Made by a program: the position numbers and the translations under genes
The notes under the pieces: model-generated
Databases searched by the model: none
Told to the model about the DNA's origin: nothing
The model's input: only the letters and a program-made list of their open reading frames with translations
Source: JANQRZ01 sp965215165
GTDB taxonomy: Bacteria; Bacteroidota; Rhodothermia; Rhodothermales; JANQRZ01
Direction of reading: 5' to 3'
Assembly: GCA_965215165.1 (NCBI GenBank)
Contig: CBDCCX010000006.1
Coordinates: 1,178,001-1,242,000, forward strand
Length of the DNA: 64,000 bases
Part shown: one piece after another, positions 8,413 to 17,514 of the stretch
How the letters are laid out: each line of letters opens with the position of its first letter
Numbering within the stretch: position 1 is the stretch's first letter

Positions 8413-8440
8413 CCTACAGGCGCGTGCCTACAGGCGCGTG
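8413..8440. repeat. 14 bp perfect tandem duplication over the rseP stop codon
   Basis: CCTACAGGCGCGTG occurs twice in tandem (8413-8426 and 8427-8440). The right copy contains the last codons and TAG of rseP; the left copy repeats them beyond the stop. Similar stop-spanning duplications occur at the 19548 and 32643 gene ends. Confidence 0.8.
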
Positions 8441-9846
8441 AAGTCGTTGAAGATCACGAACGCCATGAACGCCAGCAGCAGCACGAACCCGACCTGCTGC
8501 ACCACCACGCGGACGCGGACCGACGGCTCGCGCCGGGTGACGGCCTCGTAGAGCAGGAACACGAGGTGGCCGCCGTCGAGCACCGGGATGGGAAGGATGT
8601 TGAAGACCGCGAGCGCGATCGAGAGCATCGCCACCATGAACCAGAACTGCTCCATGCCCTGGTCGGCGGCCTGCTTGGTCGCCTGCGCGATCATCACCGG
8701 GCCGCCGACGCTCTGCCGCACGTCGTCCTTGCCGGTGAAGAGCCGCCCGATGAGGCGGCCGTAGAGCACGATCCAGTCGACGGTCTCGGCGCTGCCGGCC
8801 ACGACGGCCTCGCCCAGCCCGTAGCGCCGCTGCTGCACGCCGAAGACGGCCTGGAGCAGGTCGCCGTCGGGCGGATAGACGCCGAGCACGAAGCGGTCCG
8901 GGCCGTCGTCGCCCTCGCCGGAGCGCTCCGGGAGGAGGCTCGCCTCGTAGACCGCCCCGCCTGCTGCGGTCTCGGCGGGGGCCGGGTCGGTGTCGGCTGC
9001 GAGCGAGTCGGGGCGCTGCCAGCGGACGGCGAGGGGCTGCCCCTCGGAGGCTTGGATCAGGTCCACCATCTGCTCCCAGAAGGCGACGGGCGTGTCGCCG
9101 AGCCGGAGGATGCGGTCGCCGCGCTGCAGGCCGGCCTCGGCGGCGGCCCCGCCGGGGACGACGTTGCCGACGATGGGCGGCAGCGCCGTCACGCCGAACC
9201 GTCCTTTCGCCGTGTTGAGGCGCGAGGCGAAGTCCTCGGGCGCTTCGACCGTGACGGCCTCGCCGCCGCGCTCGACGGTGAACGTCGCCCGGTCGGCCGA
9301 CAGGGCTTCGATGCCGCCGGTGGGGTCGAAGACCTCGACCTTCTCGCCGTTGACGGCGACGAGCCGGTCGCCGGTGCGGAGCCCGATCTCGGCGGCGAGC
9401 GAGCCGTCGGCGACGTAGACCGCCTCGACGTTGTCGGCCGGGATGTAGGTCTCGCCGTAGCCCCACTTCAGCCCGATGAAGATCAGGAAGGCCAGGATGA
9501 AGTTGAATATCACCCCGGCGGTGATGACCACGATCCGCTGCCAGACGGGCTTGGCGCGGAACTCCCACGGCTGCGGCTCGGCGTCGAGGTGCTCGGTGTC
9601 TAGCGACTCGTCGACCATCCCGGCGATCTTGACGTAGCCGCCGAGCGGCACCGCCCCGATGCGGTACTCGGTCTCGCCGACGGTGGTGCTCAGGATGCGC
9701 GGCGGGAAGCCGATCGAGAACTGGTCCACGCGCATCTTGAAGAACTTGGCCGCCAGGAAGTGGCCCAGCTCGTGGATGAAGACGAGGATGCCGAGCGCGA
9801 GGCCGACCCAGAAGAAGTAGGAGAGGATCGTGAGGACGAGGTCCAT
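8428..9846 (-). CDS. rseP: RseP-type site-2 intramembrane metalloprotease
   Basis: Inner-membrane zinc protease (M50) that cleaves membrane-embedded substrates, classically anti-sigma factors in envelope stress, and removes signal peptides. The 472-residue product has HELGH at residues 25-29 in the first membrane helix and AVPLGGYVKIAGM soon after. Two PDZ-like regions follow (around SLAAEIGLRTGDRLVAVNG and AAAEAGLQRGDRILRLG). The second motif lies near the C-terminus (NILPIPVLDGGHLVF, with the LDG aspartate). The ATG at 9846 is preferred over a GTG at 9891. It lies 75 bp downstream of dxr on the same strand, a common gene neighbourhood. Confidence 0.93.
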   Translation of the reverse strand: MDLVLTILSYFFWVGLALGILVFIHELGHFLAAKFFKMRVDQFSIGFPPRILSTTVGETEYRIGAVPLGGYVKIAGMVDESLDTEHLDAEPQPWEFRAKPVWQRIVVITAGVIFNFILAFLIFIGLKWGYGETYIPADNVEAVYVADGSLAAEIGLRTGDRLVAVNGEKVEVFDPTGGIEALSADRATFTVERGGEAVTVEAPEDFASRLNTAKGRFGVTALPPIVGNVVPGGAAAEAGLQRGDRILRLGDTPVAFWEQMVDLIQASEGQPLAVRWQRPDSLAADTDPAPAETAAGGAVYEASLLPERSGEGDDGPDRFVLGVYPPDGDLLQAVFGVQQRRYGLGEAVVAGSAETVDWIVLYGRLIGRLFTGKDDVRQSVGGPVMIAQATKQAADQGMEQFWFMVAMLSIALAVFNILPIPVLDGGHLVFLLYEAVTRREPSVRVRVVVQQVGFVLLLAFMAFVIFNDFTRL

Positions 9847-9921
9847 CGAGAAGGGGTCGGTGTGGGGGGTCTCGCACGTAAAAGACGACACCCAACCACG
9901 GGGGAAACGAGAAAGCTCCGG

Positions 9922-11127
9922 CTAGACGGTGAGGCTTCCGTGGAGTTCCTGCACGCGGGCGCGGGCGGCGCGGTCGACGGCCTCGAGGGCCTCGAGCGAG
10001 GTCGGCGTCTCGGTGCCGGCTCGCTCGAGCGCGGCCTCGACGAGCCGGGGGATGTCGGTGAAGCCGACCCGGTCGGCGAGGAAGAGTGCGACGGCCGCCT
10101 CATTGGCGGCGTTGAGCACGGCCGGGGCGGTGCCGCCGGCGGCGAGCGCGTCGAAGGCGAGGCGGAGGCACGGGAAGCGCGCCGTGTCCGGCTCCTCGAA
10201 GTCGAGCCGCGCCACCTCGGACCAGTCGATGCGCGGGTGCGGGGCGGGCCAGCGGTCGGGGAACGAGAGCGCGTACTGGATCGGGACCCGCATGTCGGGC
10301 ACGCCGAGCTGGGCCTTCGCCGAGCCGTCTTTGAACGTGACAAACGAGTGGACGATGGACTGCGGGTGGACGAGCACGCGGATCTGCTCCGCCCCGAGGT
10401 CGAACATCCACCGCGCCTCGATCACCTCGAGGCCCTTGTTCATCATCGTCGCCGAGTCGACCGTGATCTTGGCTCCCATCTCCCAGTTCGGGTGGTCGAG
10501 GGCTTCGGACCGGGTGATCGCGCCGAAGGTGCCGGCCGGGCGCGTGCGGAACGGCCCGCCCGAGGCCGTCAGCGTGAGGGCCTCGACCGCCCCCGGCGGC
10601 TCGCCGACGAGGCATTGGAACAGCGCTGAGTGCTCGCTGTCCACCGGCAGCACAGCCGTCCCATGCGCTCTCACGAGATCGCGGACGAGGGCTCCGGCCA
10701 CGACGAGCGTTTCCTTGTTAGCCAGGGCGATGGTCTTGCCCGCTCGGATCGCGGCGAGGGCCGGCCGCAGCCCGGCGAACCCGACGACGGCTGCCACCAC
10801 GGTGTCCACCGCCTCGTCCGTCGCCGCCGCCTCCAGGCCGGCGTCGCCGACGAGCACGCGCACGTCGGTGCTCGAGAGCGCGCGCCGGACGGCCTCGGCC
10901 CGCGCGGCGTCGCCGATCACCGCGATGTCCGGCCGGAAGGCCGCCGCTTGCTCGGCCAGCAGGTCGGCGTTCGTGTGGGCGGTGAGCGCGACCACCCGGA
11001 AGCGCTCGGGAAAGAGGCGGACGATCTCGAGCGTCTGCGTCCCGATGGAGCCGGTCGAGCCGAGGATGGCGAGGCCGCGCGGGCCGTCGCCGGGGGACCA
11101 CACGGGCCGGTCGAGACGAGGAAGCAT
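9922..11127 (-). CDS. dxr: 1-deoxy-D-xylulose 5-phosphate reductoisomerase
   Basis: Second enzyme of the MEP isoprenoid pathway; converts DXP to MEP with NADPH. The 401-residue protein has the NADPH-binding GSTGSIGTQTLEIV near the N-terminus, ALANKETLVVAG, the metal/substrate segment PVDSEHSALFQCL, the flexible-loop region TLTASGGPFR, and MNKGLEVIEA. Length is standard. ATG 11127 (MLPRLDRPVWSPG) is chosen. It probably shares a transcript with rseP and is divergent from the TPR gene across 122 bp. Confidence 0.95.
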   Translation of the reverse strand: MLPRLDRPVWSPGDGPRGLAILGSTGSIGTQTLEIVRLFPERFRVVALTAHTNADLLAEQAAAFRPDIAVIGDAARAEAVRRALSSTDVRVLVGDAGLEAAATDEAVDTVVAAVVGFAGLRPALAAIRAGKTIALANKETLVVAGALVRDLVRAHGTAVLPVDSEHSALFQCLVGEPPGAVEALTLTASGGPFRTRPAGTFGAITRSEALDHPNWEMGAKITVDSATMMNKGLEVIEARWMFDLGAEQIRVLVHPQSIVHSFVTFKDGSAKAQLGVPDMRVPIQYALSFPDRWPAPHPRIDWSEVARLDFEEPDTARFPCLRLAFDALAAGGTAPAVLNAANEAAVALFLADRVGFTDIPRLVEAALERAGTETPTSLEALEAVDRAARARVQELHGSLTV

Positions 11128-11249
11128 ACAGAACGGCGGTGAGGACCGAGGGGCTGCGGCGGGGACGAGAGCGGCGGGGTTCCGAAACAACAAGGCGCGA
11201 AACTTACGCGTTGAGGCTCCATACCACAACGCCGTCTTTCCGGCTCGCC

Positions 11250-13121
11250 ATGATCGCTCGTTTGCTGCTCTTCCTCCTGTTCGCCGCGCCGGCCGCGCTC
11301 GCGCAGCAAGACGGTGGCTGGACCATCCAGCGGCCGGGAGCGGAGACCGCCTCGGGCACGTTCCAGCTCGCCGACGCGTACCTCCGGGCCGGGCAGACGG
11401 ACCGCGCCGTCGGTCTCCTCGAGGACCTTCTCGCCGCCGAGCCGGGCTCGTTCCCGGTCTACGACAAGCTCAAGGAAGCCTACGTCGCCGCCGGCCGCAC
11501 GGGCGACGCGCGCCGGCTCGTCGAGGACCGGATGGCGCAGACGGCCCGGACCGCGAACCTCCTCGCCGAGCTAGGCCGGCTCCACCTCCTCGCGGGCGAC
11601 GAACCCGCTGCGTCCGACGCGTGGCGGGCGGCGCTCGACACGGCCCCGGACCGGGCGTCGTCGTACCAGCTCGTCTCGGCGGCGCAGATCGAGGCGCGGC
11701 GCTACCAGGACGCCCGCGCCACGCTCCTCCAGGGCCGCGAGCGCTTAAGCGACGCGTCGCTCTTCCGGGTCCGCCTCGCCGAGCTCTTCGGCCGCACCGA
11801 CGAGCCCGAGCGCGCCTTCGAGGAGTACGCCGCGCTCCTGAGCGAGGACCCGGACCGGCTCGACTTTGTGCAGAGCCGGATCGGGCAGATGCTCGAGCAG
11901 GAGGGGACGGCCGACGCGTTCACGAACGCGCTGGGCCGCCTGATCCGCCGCGAGCCGCTCGTCCTCCCCTACCGCGAGCTCTCGGCCTGGCTCTCGGCCG
12001 AGACCGGCGACTTCGCCGCCGCGCTCGACGCCGCCCGCGCCCTCGACCGGCTGCGCGGCGACGACGGCCTGAGCCTGTTCGCCTTCGCGCAGTCCGCCCT
12101 CGGAGCCGGGGCCTTCGACGAAGCCCTCAGCGCCTACGGCCTCCTCCTCGACCGGCACGCCGACCAGCCCGTCGTCCCGATGGCCCTCCTGGGCAGCGCT
12201 GACCTCCACGTCCAGCGCGCCTCGGCCAGTGGCGAGCGGGCCTTCGACCCGGCCGGCACCCGCATCGACGCGCCGGACTACGACCGGGCCCGCGCCCTCT
12301 ACGAGACGTTCCTGCGCGAGCATCCGACCCACCCCAGCGTCGCCGTCGCCCTCCGGCGCTTGGCCGGGTTGCAGAAGGACGTGTTCCGCGACTACGGCCA
12401 GGCCGAGACGCTGCTGCGCCGCGTGCTCGCCACGTCGCCGGACGGGGCGGTGGCGGCCCGCGCCCGGCTCGACCTCGGCGAGGTGGCGATGCTGCGGGGC
12501 GACCTCGCCGCTGCGCAGGCGGCGTTCTCGAGCGTCGAGGAGCGCGAGCGGATCGGCGAGGTCGCCGAGCTCGCGCGGCTCGAGCTCGCGCGGCTCGCGT
12601 TCTACGAGGGGCAGTTCGAGACCGCGACCACGCGCGCCCAGGCGATGAACCGCAACACGGCCACCGACGCCGCCAACGACGCCATCGAGCTCAAGCTGCT
12701 CGTCTCCGAGAACACCGGCCCGGACTCGACGAACGCCCCGCTCCGCGCCTTCGCCCGCGCCCGGCTCCTCCAGCGCCAGCAGCGCCCGGCGCTCGCGCTC
12801 GGCACCGTCGACAGCCTCCTCGCGGCCGCGCCCGACCACAAGCTCGCCGACGACGCCCACTTCCTCCGCGCCGAGCTCCTGCGCGCCCTCGGCCGCACCG
12901 GCGAGGCGCTCGCCGCGCTGGCCGCCTTCCCCGGCCAGCACGCGGAGAGCCACCTCGCCGACCGCGCCGTCTTCACCGCCGCCGAGATCCACGAGCGTGA
13001 GCTCGGCGATCCGCAGGCCGCGATGACCGCCTACGCCGACCTGCTCGCCCGCTACCCCGGCTCGCTCCTCGCTCCCGAGGTCCGCGCCCGCATCCGCCGA
13101 CTACGGGGAGACGGAGTATGA
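11250..13121 (+). CDS. Secreted tetratricopeptide-repeat protein
   Basis: A 623-residue exported protein. It opens with a signal peptide (MIARLLLFLLFAAPAALAQ). The rest is built from TPR-like helical pairs, seen for example in LADAYLRAGQTDRAVGLLEDLL, MLRGDLAAAQAAFSSVEE and ALGRTGEALAAL. Such proteins usually scaffold periplasmic or outer-membrane complexes. No enzymatic motif is visible. The next gene on the same strand, at 13455, is also secreted, but two repeat elements separate them, so they may not be co-transcribed. Confidence 0.8.
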   Translation: MIARLLLFLLFAAPAALAQQDGGWTIQRPGAETASGTFQLADAYLRAGQTDRAVGLLEDLLAAEPGSFPVYDKLKEAYVAAGRTGDARRLVEDRMAQTARTANLLAELGRLHLLAGDEPAASDAWRAALDTAPDRASSYQLVSAAQIEARRYQDARATLLQGRERLSDASLFRVRLAELFGRTDEPERAFEEYAALLSEDPDRLDFVQSRIGQMLEQEGTADAFTNALGRLIRREPLVLPYRELSAWLSAETGDFAAALDAARALDRLRGDDGLSLFAFAQSALGAGAFDEALSAYGLLLDRHADQPVVPMALLGSADLHVQRASASGERAFDPAGTRIDAPDYDRARALYETFLREHPTHPSVAVALRRLAGLQKDVFRDYGQAETLLRRVLATSPDGAVAARARLDLGEVAMLRGDLAAAQAAFSSVEERERIGEVAELARLELARLAFYEGQFETATTRAQAMNRNTATDAANDAIELKLLVSENTGPDSTNAPLRAFARARLLQRQQRPALALGTVDSLLAAAPDHKLADDAHFLRAELLRALGRTGEALAALAAFPGQHAESHLADRAVFTAAEIHERELGDPQAAMTAYADLLARYPGSLLAPEVRARIRRLRGDGV

Positions 13122-13187
13122 GTTTATCGGAGGATTGAGGAACCGGAAGACCGGAGGATTGGGATGCCGATAGCTTCAACCTTCAAC

Positions 13188-13259
13188 AGTCATCCCCGCG
13201 AAGGCGGGGACCCAGAGACAAAGCCAAACCGGTGGATTCCCGCCTGCGCGGGAATGACT
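13188..13259. repeat. 72 bp double-palindrome intergenic element
   Basis: The ends are inverted copies of each other. The left end begins AGTCATCCCCGCG and the right end, read on the other strand, begins AGTCATTCCCGCG. Each end is also a small GC-rich hairpin (CCCCGCGAAGGCGGGG and TTCCCGCCTGCGCGGGAA). The form matches REP/MITE-like palindromes common in bacterial intergenic DNA. It lies in the 333 bp gap after the TPR gene and next to the 156 bp element. Confidence 0.75.
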
Positions 13260-13263
13260 AGGA

Positions 13264-13419
13264 GACTGTTTGGATTTAGAGCGCGAAGGCGAGAGCGAGC
13301 GAGAAACCGCCCTCCGAGGCGCGCGAAGCAGACGAGCCTGTAGGCTCGGCGATGCAGCGCCACGCAGGGGGGCCGATTCGCAGCCGCTCGCAGCCCGCGA
13401 TTATGAATCCCAAACAGTC
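13264..13419. repeat. 156 bp MITE-like element, copy 1
   Basis: The ends are inverted repeats: GACTGTTTGGATTT on the left, and GACTGTTTGGGATT when the right end is read on the minus strand. A second copy of identical length lies at 34534-34689, with about 85 percent identity by eye. The shared core includes GCGAAGCAGRCGAGCCTGTA and CAGCCGCTCGCAGCCCGCGA. It has no coding capacity for a transposase, so any movement would need one in trans. It ends 35 bp before a secreted-protein gene. Confidence 0.8.
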
Positions 13420-13454
13420 TCTAAATCTCAAACGCTCCGACAGACCACAACCGC

Positions 13455-14711
13455 ATGAAGTACCTCGCAGCCTTCCTCCTCTTCCTCCTCACTCTGCCCG
13501 CCTCAGCACAGGACGTCCTCATCCCGATGGACGAGCGGCAGAGCGACCACCTCAAGGCCTACGGCGCGGTCTACTGGGCGCTCGACCGGAGCCTCGACGT
13601 GGAGTGGCTGCTCAACTACCGGGGCGGGTCGTTCCTGGCGGCCGGCACGCCGGAGCTTCAGCAGGAGCTCCGCATCCGCGACGTGAGCTTCGAGGTGCTC
13701 GGCGGCGGGCAGGCGGCGCAGGTCATCGCGAGTGTCGAGTCCGAGGGGTCGAACACGAGCGTGGTGCGGCTCGAGAAGGCCCCGAAGATCGCCGTCTACG
13801 CGCCCAAGCAGAGCCTCCCGTGGGACGACGCCGTGACGCTCGCGCTCACCTACGCCGAGGTCCCCTACGAGCTGGTCTACGACGGCGACGTGCTCGACGA
13901 CGAGTTGGAGGAGTACGACTGGCTGCACCTCCACCACGAGGACTTTACGGGGCAGTTCGGCAAGTTCTTCTCGGCCTACCAGAACGCGGCGTGGTACCGC
14001 GAGCAGGTGCGCGAGGCCGAGGCCGACGCCAGCGCGCGCGGCTTCGGCAAGGTGAGCGCGCTCAAGCTCGCCGTCGCCGAGCGGATCCGCGCCTACGTCG
14101 CCGGCGGTGGGTTCCTCTTCGCGATGTGCTCCGGCACCGACACCTTCGACATCGCCCTGGCCGCCGCCGGGATCGACATCGTCCCGCAGCAGCTCGACGG
14201 CGACGGCGTCGCGCCGAACGCGATGCAGGCACTCGACTTCTCCCGGACCCTGGCGTTCACGGGCTTCGAGCTGAGCTTCAACGCGATGGAGTACGAGCAC
14301 TCGAACATCGACGTGACGCCGCCGCCCGCGCTCCGCAACCCGGCCGTGGACTACTTTACGCTCTTCGACTTCTCGGCCAAGTGGGACCCCGTCCCGACGA
14401 TGCTCACCCAGAACCACGTCGCCACGGTGAAGGGCTTCATGGGGCAGACGACCAACTTCCGCAAGGCGCTCGTCAAGCCCGGCGTGGTGGTGCTGGCCGA
14501 GGCACCGGGGCGCGACGAGGTGCGCTACCTCTACGGCCCGCTCGGGCAGGGCTTCTTCGCCTTCTACGGCGGGCACGACCCCGAGGACTACCAGCACTTC
14601 GTCGGCGACCCGGCGACGGACCTGGTGCTGCACCCGCACTCGCCGGGCTACCGGCTGATCCTCAACAACGTGCTCTTCCCGGCCGCCAAGAAGCAGAAGC
14701 GCAAGACGTGA
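13455..14711 (+). CDS. Secreted protein of unclear function, Bacteroidota-conserved type
   Basis: A 418-residue protein with a signal peptide (MKYLAAFLLFLLTLPASAQ). Proteins of this kind are, as I recall, often auto-annotated as asparagine synthetase B in Bacteroidota, but no glutaminase Cys2 or ATP-pyrophosphatase SGGxDS motif is visible, so I do not accept that name. The strongest block is GGGFLFAMCSGTDTFDIALA, which resembles the nucleophile-elbow region of class-I amidotransferase-like or ThuA-like folds. A glycine-rich GQGFFAFYGGHDPEDYQHF follows near the C-terminus. The cysteine in MCSG could be catalytic, which is inference. It is convergent with the usher-like gene, 5 bp apart. Confidence 0.65.
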   Translation: MKYLAAFLLFLLTLPASAQDVLIPMDERQSDHLKAYGAVYWALDRSLDVEWLLNYRGGSFLAAGTPELQQELRIRDVSFEVLGGGQAAQVIASVESEGSNTSVVRLEKAPKIAVYAPKQSLPWDDAVTLALTYAEVPYELVYDGDVLDDELEEYDWLHLHHEDFTGQFGKFFSAYQNAAWYREQVREAEADASARGFGKVSALKLAVAERIRAYVAGGGFLFAMCSGTDTFDIALAAAGIDIVPQQLDGDGVAPNAMQALDFSRTLAFTGFELSFNAMEYEHSNIDVTPPPALRNPAVDYFTLFDFSAKWDPVPTMLTQNHVATVKGFMGQTTNFRKALVKPGVVVLAEAPGRDEVRYLYGPLGQGFFAFYGGHDPEDYQHFVGDPATDLVLHPHSPGYRLILNNVLFPAAKKQKRKT

Positions 14712-14716
14712 GGCCG

Positions 14717-17497
14717 CTACGGATCGGGGTCCGGCACGGGGCGCGTGACGACGGTGCCGGACTCGATCATCTGGATGCGGCGCTGCCGCGGCAGCACGCG
14801 GATCGCTAGGTGGTCGTGCTGGCCCGGCGCGAGGGGGACGGCGTAGGTCTCGTGCTCGACTGCGTGGTAGTCCGGCAGCTTGGCGTGGAGCACGCGCAGC
14901 GTCCACGGGCCGGGCGGCACCTCGGGGAAGAGGAACCGCCCCGTCCGGTCGGCGACGGCCCGGAGGCGGCGGCCGTCGCCGCTCAGCTCCAGCACGGCGT
15001 CGCGCACGGCGGCGGGTTCGGGCGCGGCTCCGGGTCCTGCCAGGTCGCTCGCGCCGTCGGTGCGGACCACCTCGATCCGCCCGGCGAGGCGGGCGCTCCG
15101 CAGCATGGGGATCTCCAGGTCCGCCTCGGTGCCGGGCTGAACCTCGAGCGGCATGTCGAGCATCGGGACCCGGCCCAGGCCGGCGCTGATCCGGTCGAGG
15201 CGCAGGTAGGCGATGCCGTCCTCGGGGCGGGCTAGGTGGAACGCGCCCGTCGCGTCGGTGAGGGCCGTCTCGCCGCCGAGCGTCAGGGCGACGCCTTCCA
15301 GGCCCGCGCCGGTCTCGGCGTCGTAGACCCGGCCCACGAGACGGCGACCGCCGCGCCGCGTGCCCACCGGCAGCCCGAGCGGCACCACGAGGGCGAGGCT
15401 GACCTCCCCCGTGCCCCGGCGGACCCCGCCGCCCAGCCCGTCGCCGACGGCGAAGTGGCGACCGCTCAGCTCGAGGCGCGGACCGGCGCGGAACGTGTGC
15501 TCGACGCGCGCCTGCGCGGTCCCGGCGATCTGCTCCGCTCCGCCGGCCGAGCGGTCTACGAACCCGGAGAGCGTGAGCGCGACGAGGGTGCGCGCCCCGA
15601 GCCGGAACCGGGAGCCGAGGCTCGCGCGCCACTGCGCCTGCTCGTCCCTTCGGTAGACCGTCAGCCCGCGCAGGTGCTCGACGGAGAGGCTCGCCGACTG
15701 CCGCCCGAGGTGGAGCCGCGTCAGCACCCGGTATCGCCGGAAGTCGCCCTCGTAGCCGAGCAGCTCGTTCCAGACGTGGCCTAGCTCCGCGCTGCCGCTC
15801 AGCCCGAGGCGGCGCGTGTCGTAGCCGAGCTTGAGCTGCACCGAGGCCTCGCGGCGGTCCACGTCGACGTCGTCCGGGACCAGGTCGAAGCGGTGGTCGC
15901 GGTAGTAGGCGAGCAGGTGGGCGGCGTGCGTGCCTGGGCGCGCCGTGAGCCCGCCGCCGACGCGGTAGAGACGGGTGCGGCGCTCGTCGCCCGGTGCGTA
16001 GCGCCGCCGCTGGTCCTGGGCCGAGGCCTCGAGGCGCATCCACCGCCACGGGCGCACCACCGTGCTGCCCGACAGCCCGCTGAGGCCGTAGTACCGTCCG
16101 GGATACGCCTCGCTCGCCTGGAGCAGCCGGGCGGAGTACGAGAGCCAGCGCCAGTCGACCGCGAGGCGTGCCGAGCAGGCGCGGCTGACGGGGCTGCCCG
16201 GCGCGGTCTGCACCCCGAAGCCGCACTCGGCATCAGCCGTCGCCGTGCGGCCCTCGCGGAGGACCGTCCGCAGGGTGACCGCGTCGCCGTCGCGGAAGCC
16301 GCGCCGCCGGAGGTAGTGGGCGCTGAGCCGAGCGAGCCGGCTGACCTGGTAGCCGACCGACGCGCCGCCGTAGGCCTCCTGCAGGAAGGCGTGGCGCTGT
16401 TTGTGGTAGAACCCGCCGACGGCCAGCCGCCCTGCGCGGACCTCGGCCCCGCCGCCGAAGCCGTACTGCCGCTCCTCGGTCAGCGGCGAGAGCGCGTAGA
16501 CCTGATCGCCGAGGTAGAGGTCGAGGGCGCGGCTCGCGTAGCGGAGGCCGTAGCGGCTGCGGTCCCGGTAGAACGACGTCCGCCGCTGGTCCGGCACCAT
16601 CACCACGGCGTCGACGGTGCCGCCGAGCAGCGGGCCGGCAGCGACGGCCCCGACCTGCCCCGTCACGCCCTCGCTGCCGCCGACGCCGCGCAGCGTGACC
16701 TCGGCCGGGAGCGCCTCGCGGCCGTCCCCCGGACCGCCGGGCGGTACCAAGTCAGTGACGACGCCGAGGTGCGCCCGTACCTCCGGTGCCTCCTTCAGCC
16801 TCGCCTCGACGCGCAGCACGTGCCGCCGGTGCGCCGAGGCTCGGCCCTCGCCGGGCGAGACGGTGACGGTCACGCGCCGAAGCGACCGGGGCGGGAGGAC
16901 GAGCCGGGCCGGGTCGAGCCGGACCCGGAGGTCCGCGTTGCTCGTGGCGTGAAGCACGGCCGTCGCCGCGTCGTTGCCCTCGTTGAAGAGGAACAGCCGC
17001 ACGTGGTAGGGCGCGTCGGCCGGGGCGAAGCGCGGGGCCTCGTCCAGCTCCAGCCTCAGCCCCCACGTCGGCGGGACGGCGACGAGCACGGTCCCCTCGC
17101 CGGCCGAGGCCGGGTTCTGCTGGTCGCGGGCGGCGTAGCGAACCTCGTAAAGGCCGGGCGGCGCGTCGAGCGGCACCTGGAACGAGATCAGGCGCAGGTC
17201 CTCGGCGTAGGGGGCGAGCGTGAACGGGCGCTGCGGGAGGACGGGCTGCCACGCCGGAGGGAGGTCGAGGTGGGCCGTGAAGTGGCGGACCTCAGCCAGG
17301 GTGTTGGTCACGCGGAAGATGACCGTGAAGACCTCACCCGGCGTCGCCTCGAGCTGCTCGGGATTCGCCGCCTCCACGCGCACGGCCTCGTTGCCCGCAC
17401 CGGAACCGCCCGCCGCCGCCGCGTGCCTCGCCCCGAGGCCGACGAGCAGCAGGCACGCGACGATCCGGCCGAGGAGGAAGAGGGAGCGGCAGAGCAC
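14717..17497 (-). CDS. Usher-like outer membrane beta-barrel protein
   Basis: A 926-residue exported protein. A signal peptide (LLGRIVACLLLVGLGARHAAA) is followed by an Ig-like NEW3-type region (TPGEVFTVIFRVTNTLAEVR). A long central part has alternating aromatic/polar strands typical of a barrel (YGLRYASRALDLYLGDQVYA, LSAHYLRRRGF). A carboxypeptidase-regulatory-like domain follows (GRVYDAETGAGLEGVALTL), then a second small beta domain. It is the last gene of the pilin/chaperone set and starts 17 bp after the chaperone stop. By position and architecture it should export or anchor the upstream subunits, but similarity to classical FimD ushers is not evident by eye. The start is taken as GTG 17497; the frame is open far upstream. 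Confidence 0.6.
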   Translation of the reverse strand: MLCRSLFLLGRIVACLLLVGLGARHAAAAGGSGAGNEAVRVEAANPEQLEATPGEVFTVIFRVTNTLAEVRHFTAHLDLPPAWQPVLPQRPFTLAPYAEDLRLISFQVPLDAPPGLYEVRYAARDQQNPASAGEGTVLVAVPPTWGLRLELDEAPRFAPADAPYHVRLFLFNEGNDAATAVLHATSNADLRVRLDPARLVLPPRSLRRVTVTVSPGEGRASAHRRHVLRVEARLKEAPEVRAHLGVVTDLVPPGGPGDGREALPAEVTLRGVGGSEGVTGQVGAVAAGPLLGGTVDAVVMVPDQRRTSFYRDRSRYGLRYASRALDLYLGDQVYALSPLTEERQYGFGGGAEVRAGRLAVGGFYHKQRHAFLQEAYGGASVGYQVSRLARLSAHYLRRRGFRDGDAVTLRTVLREGRTATADAECGFGVQTAPGSPVSRACSARLAVDWRWLSYSARLLQASEAYPGRYYGLSGLSGSTVVRPWRWMRLEASAQDQRRRYAPGDERRTRLYRVGGGLTARPGTHAAHLLAYYRDHRFDLVPDDVDVDRREASVQLKLGYDTRRLGLSGSAELGHVWNELLGYEGDFRRYRVLTRLHLGRQSASLSVEHLRGLTVYRRDEQAQWRASLGSRFRLGARTLVALTLSGFVDRSAGGAEQIAGTAQARVEHTFRAGPRLELSGRHFAVGDGLGGGVRRGTGEVSLALVVPLGLPVGTRRGGRRLVGRVYDAETGAGLEGVALTLGGETALTDATGAFHLARPEDGIAYLRLDRISAGLGRVPMLDMPLEVQPGTEADLEIPMLRSARLAGRIEVVRTDGASDLAGPGAAPEPAAVRDAVLELSGDGRRLRAVADRTGRFLFPEVPPGPWTLRVLHAKLPDYHAVEHETYAVPLAPGQHDHLAIRVLPRQRRIQMIESGTVVTRPVPDPDP

Positions 17498-17514
17498 AGG
17501 CTGGCGGTCGGGGG

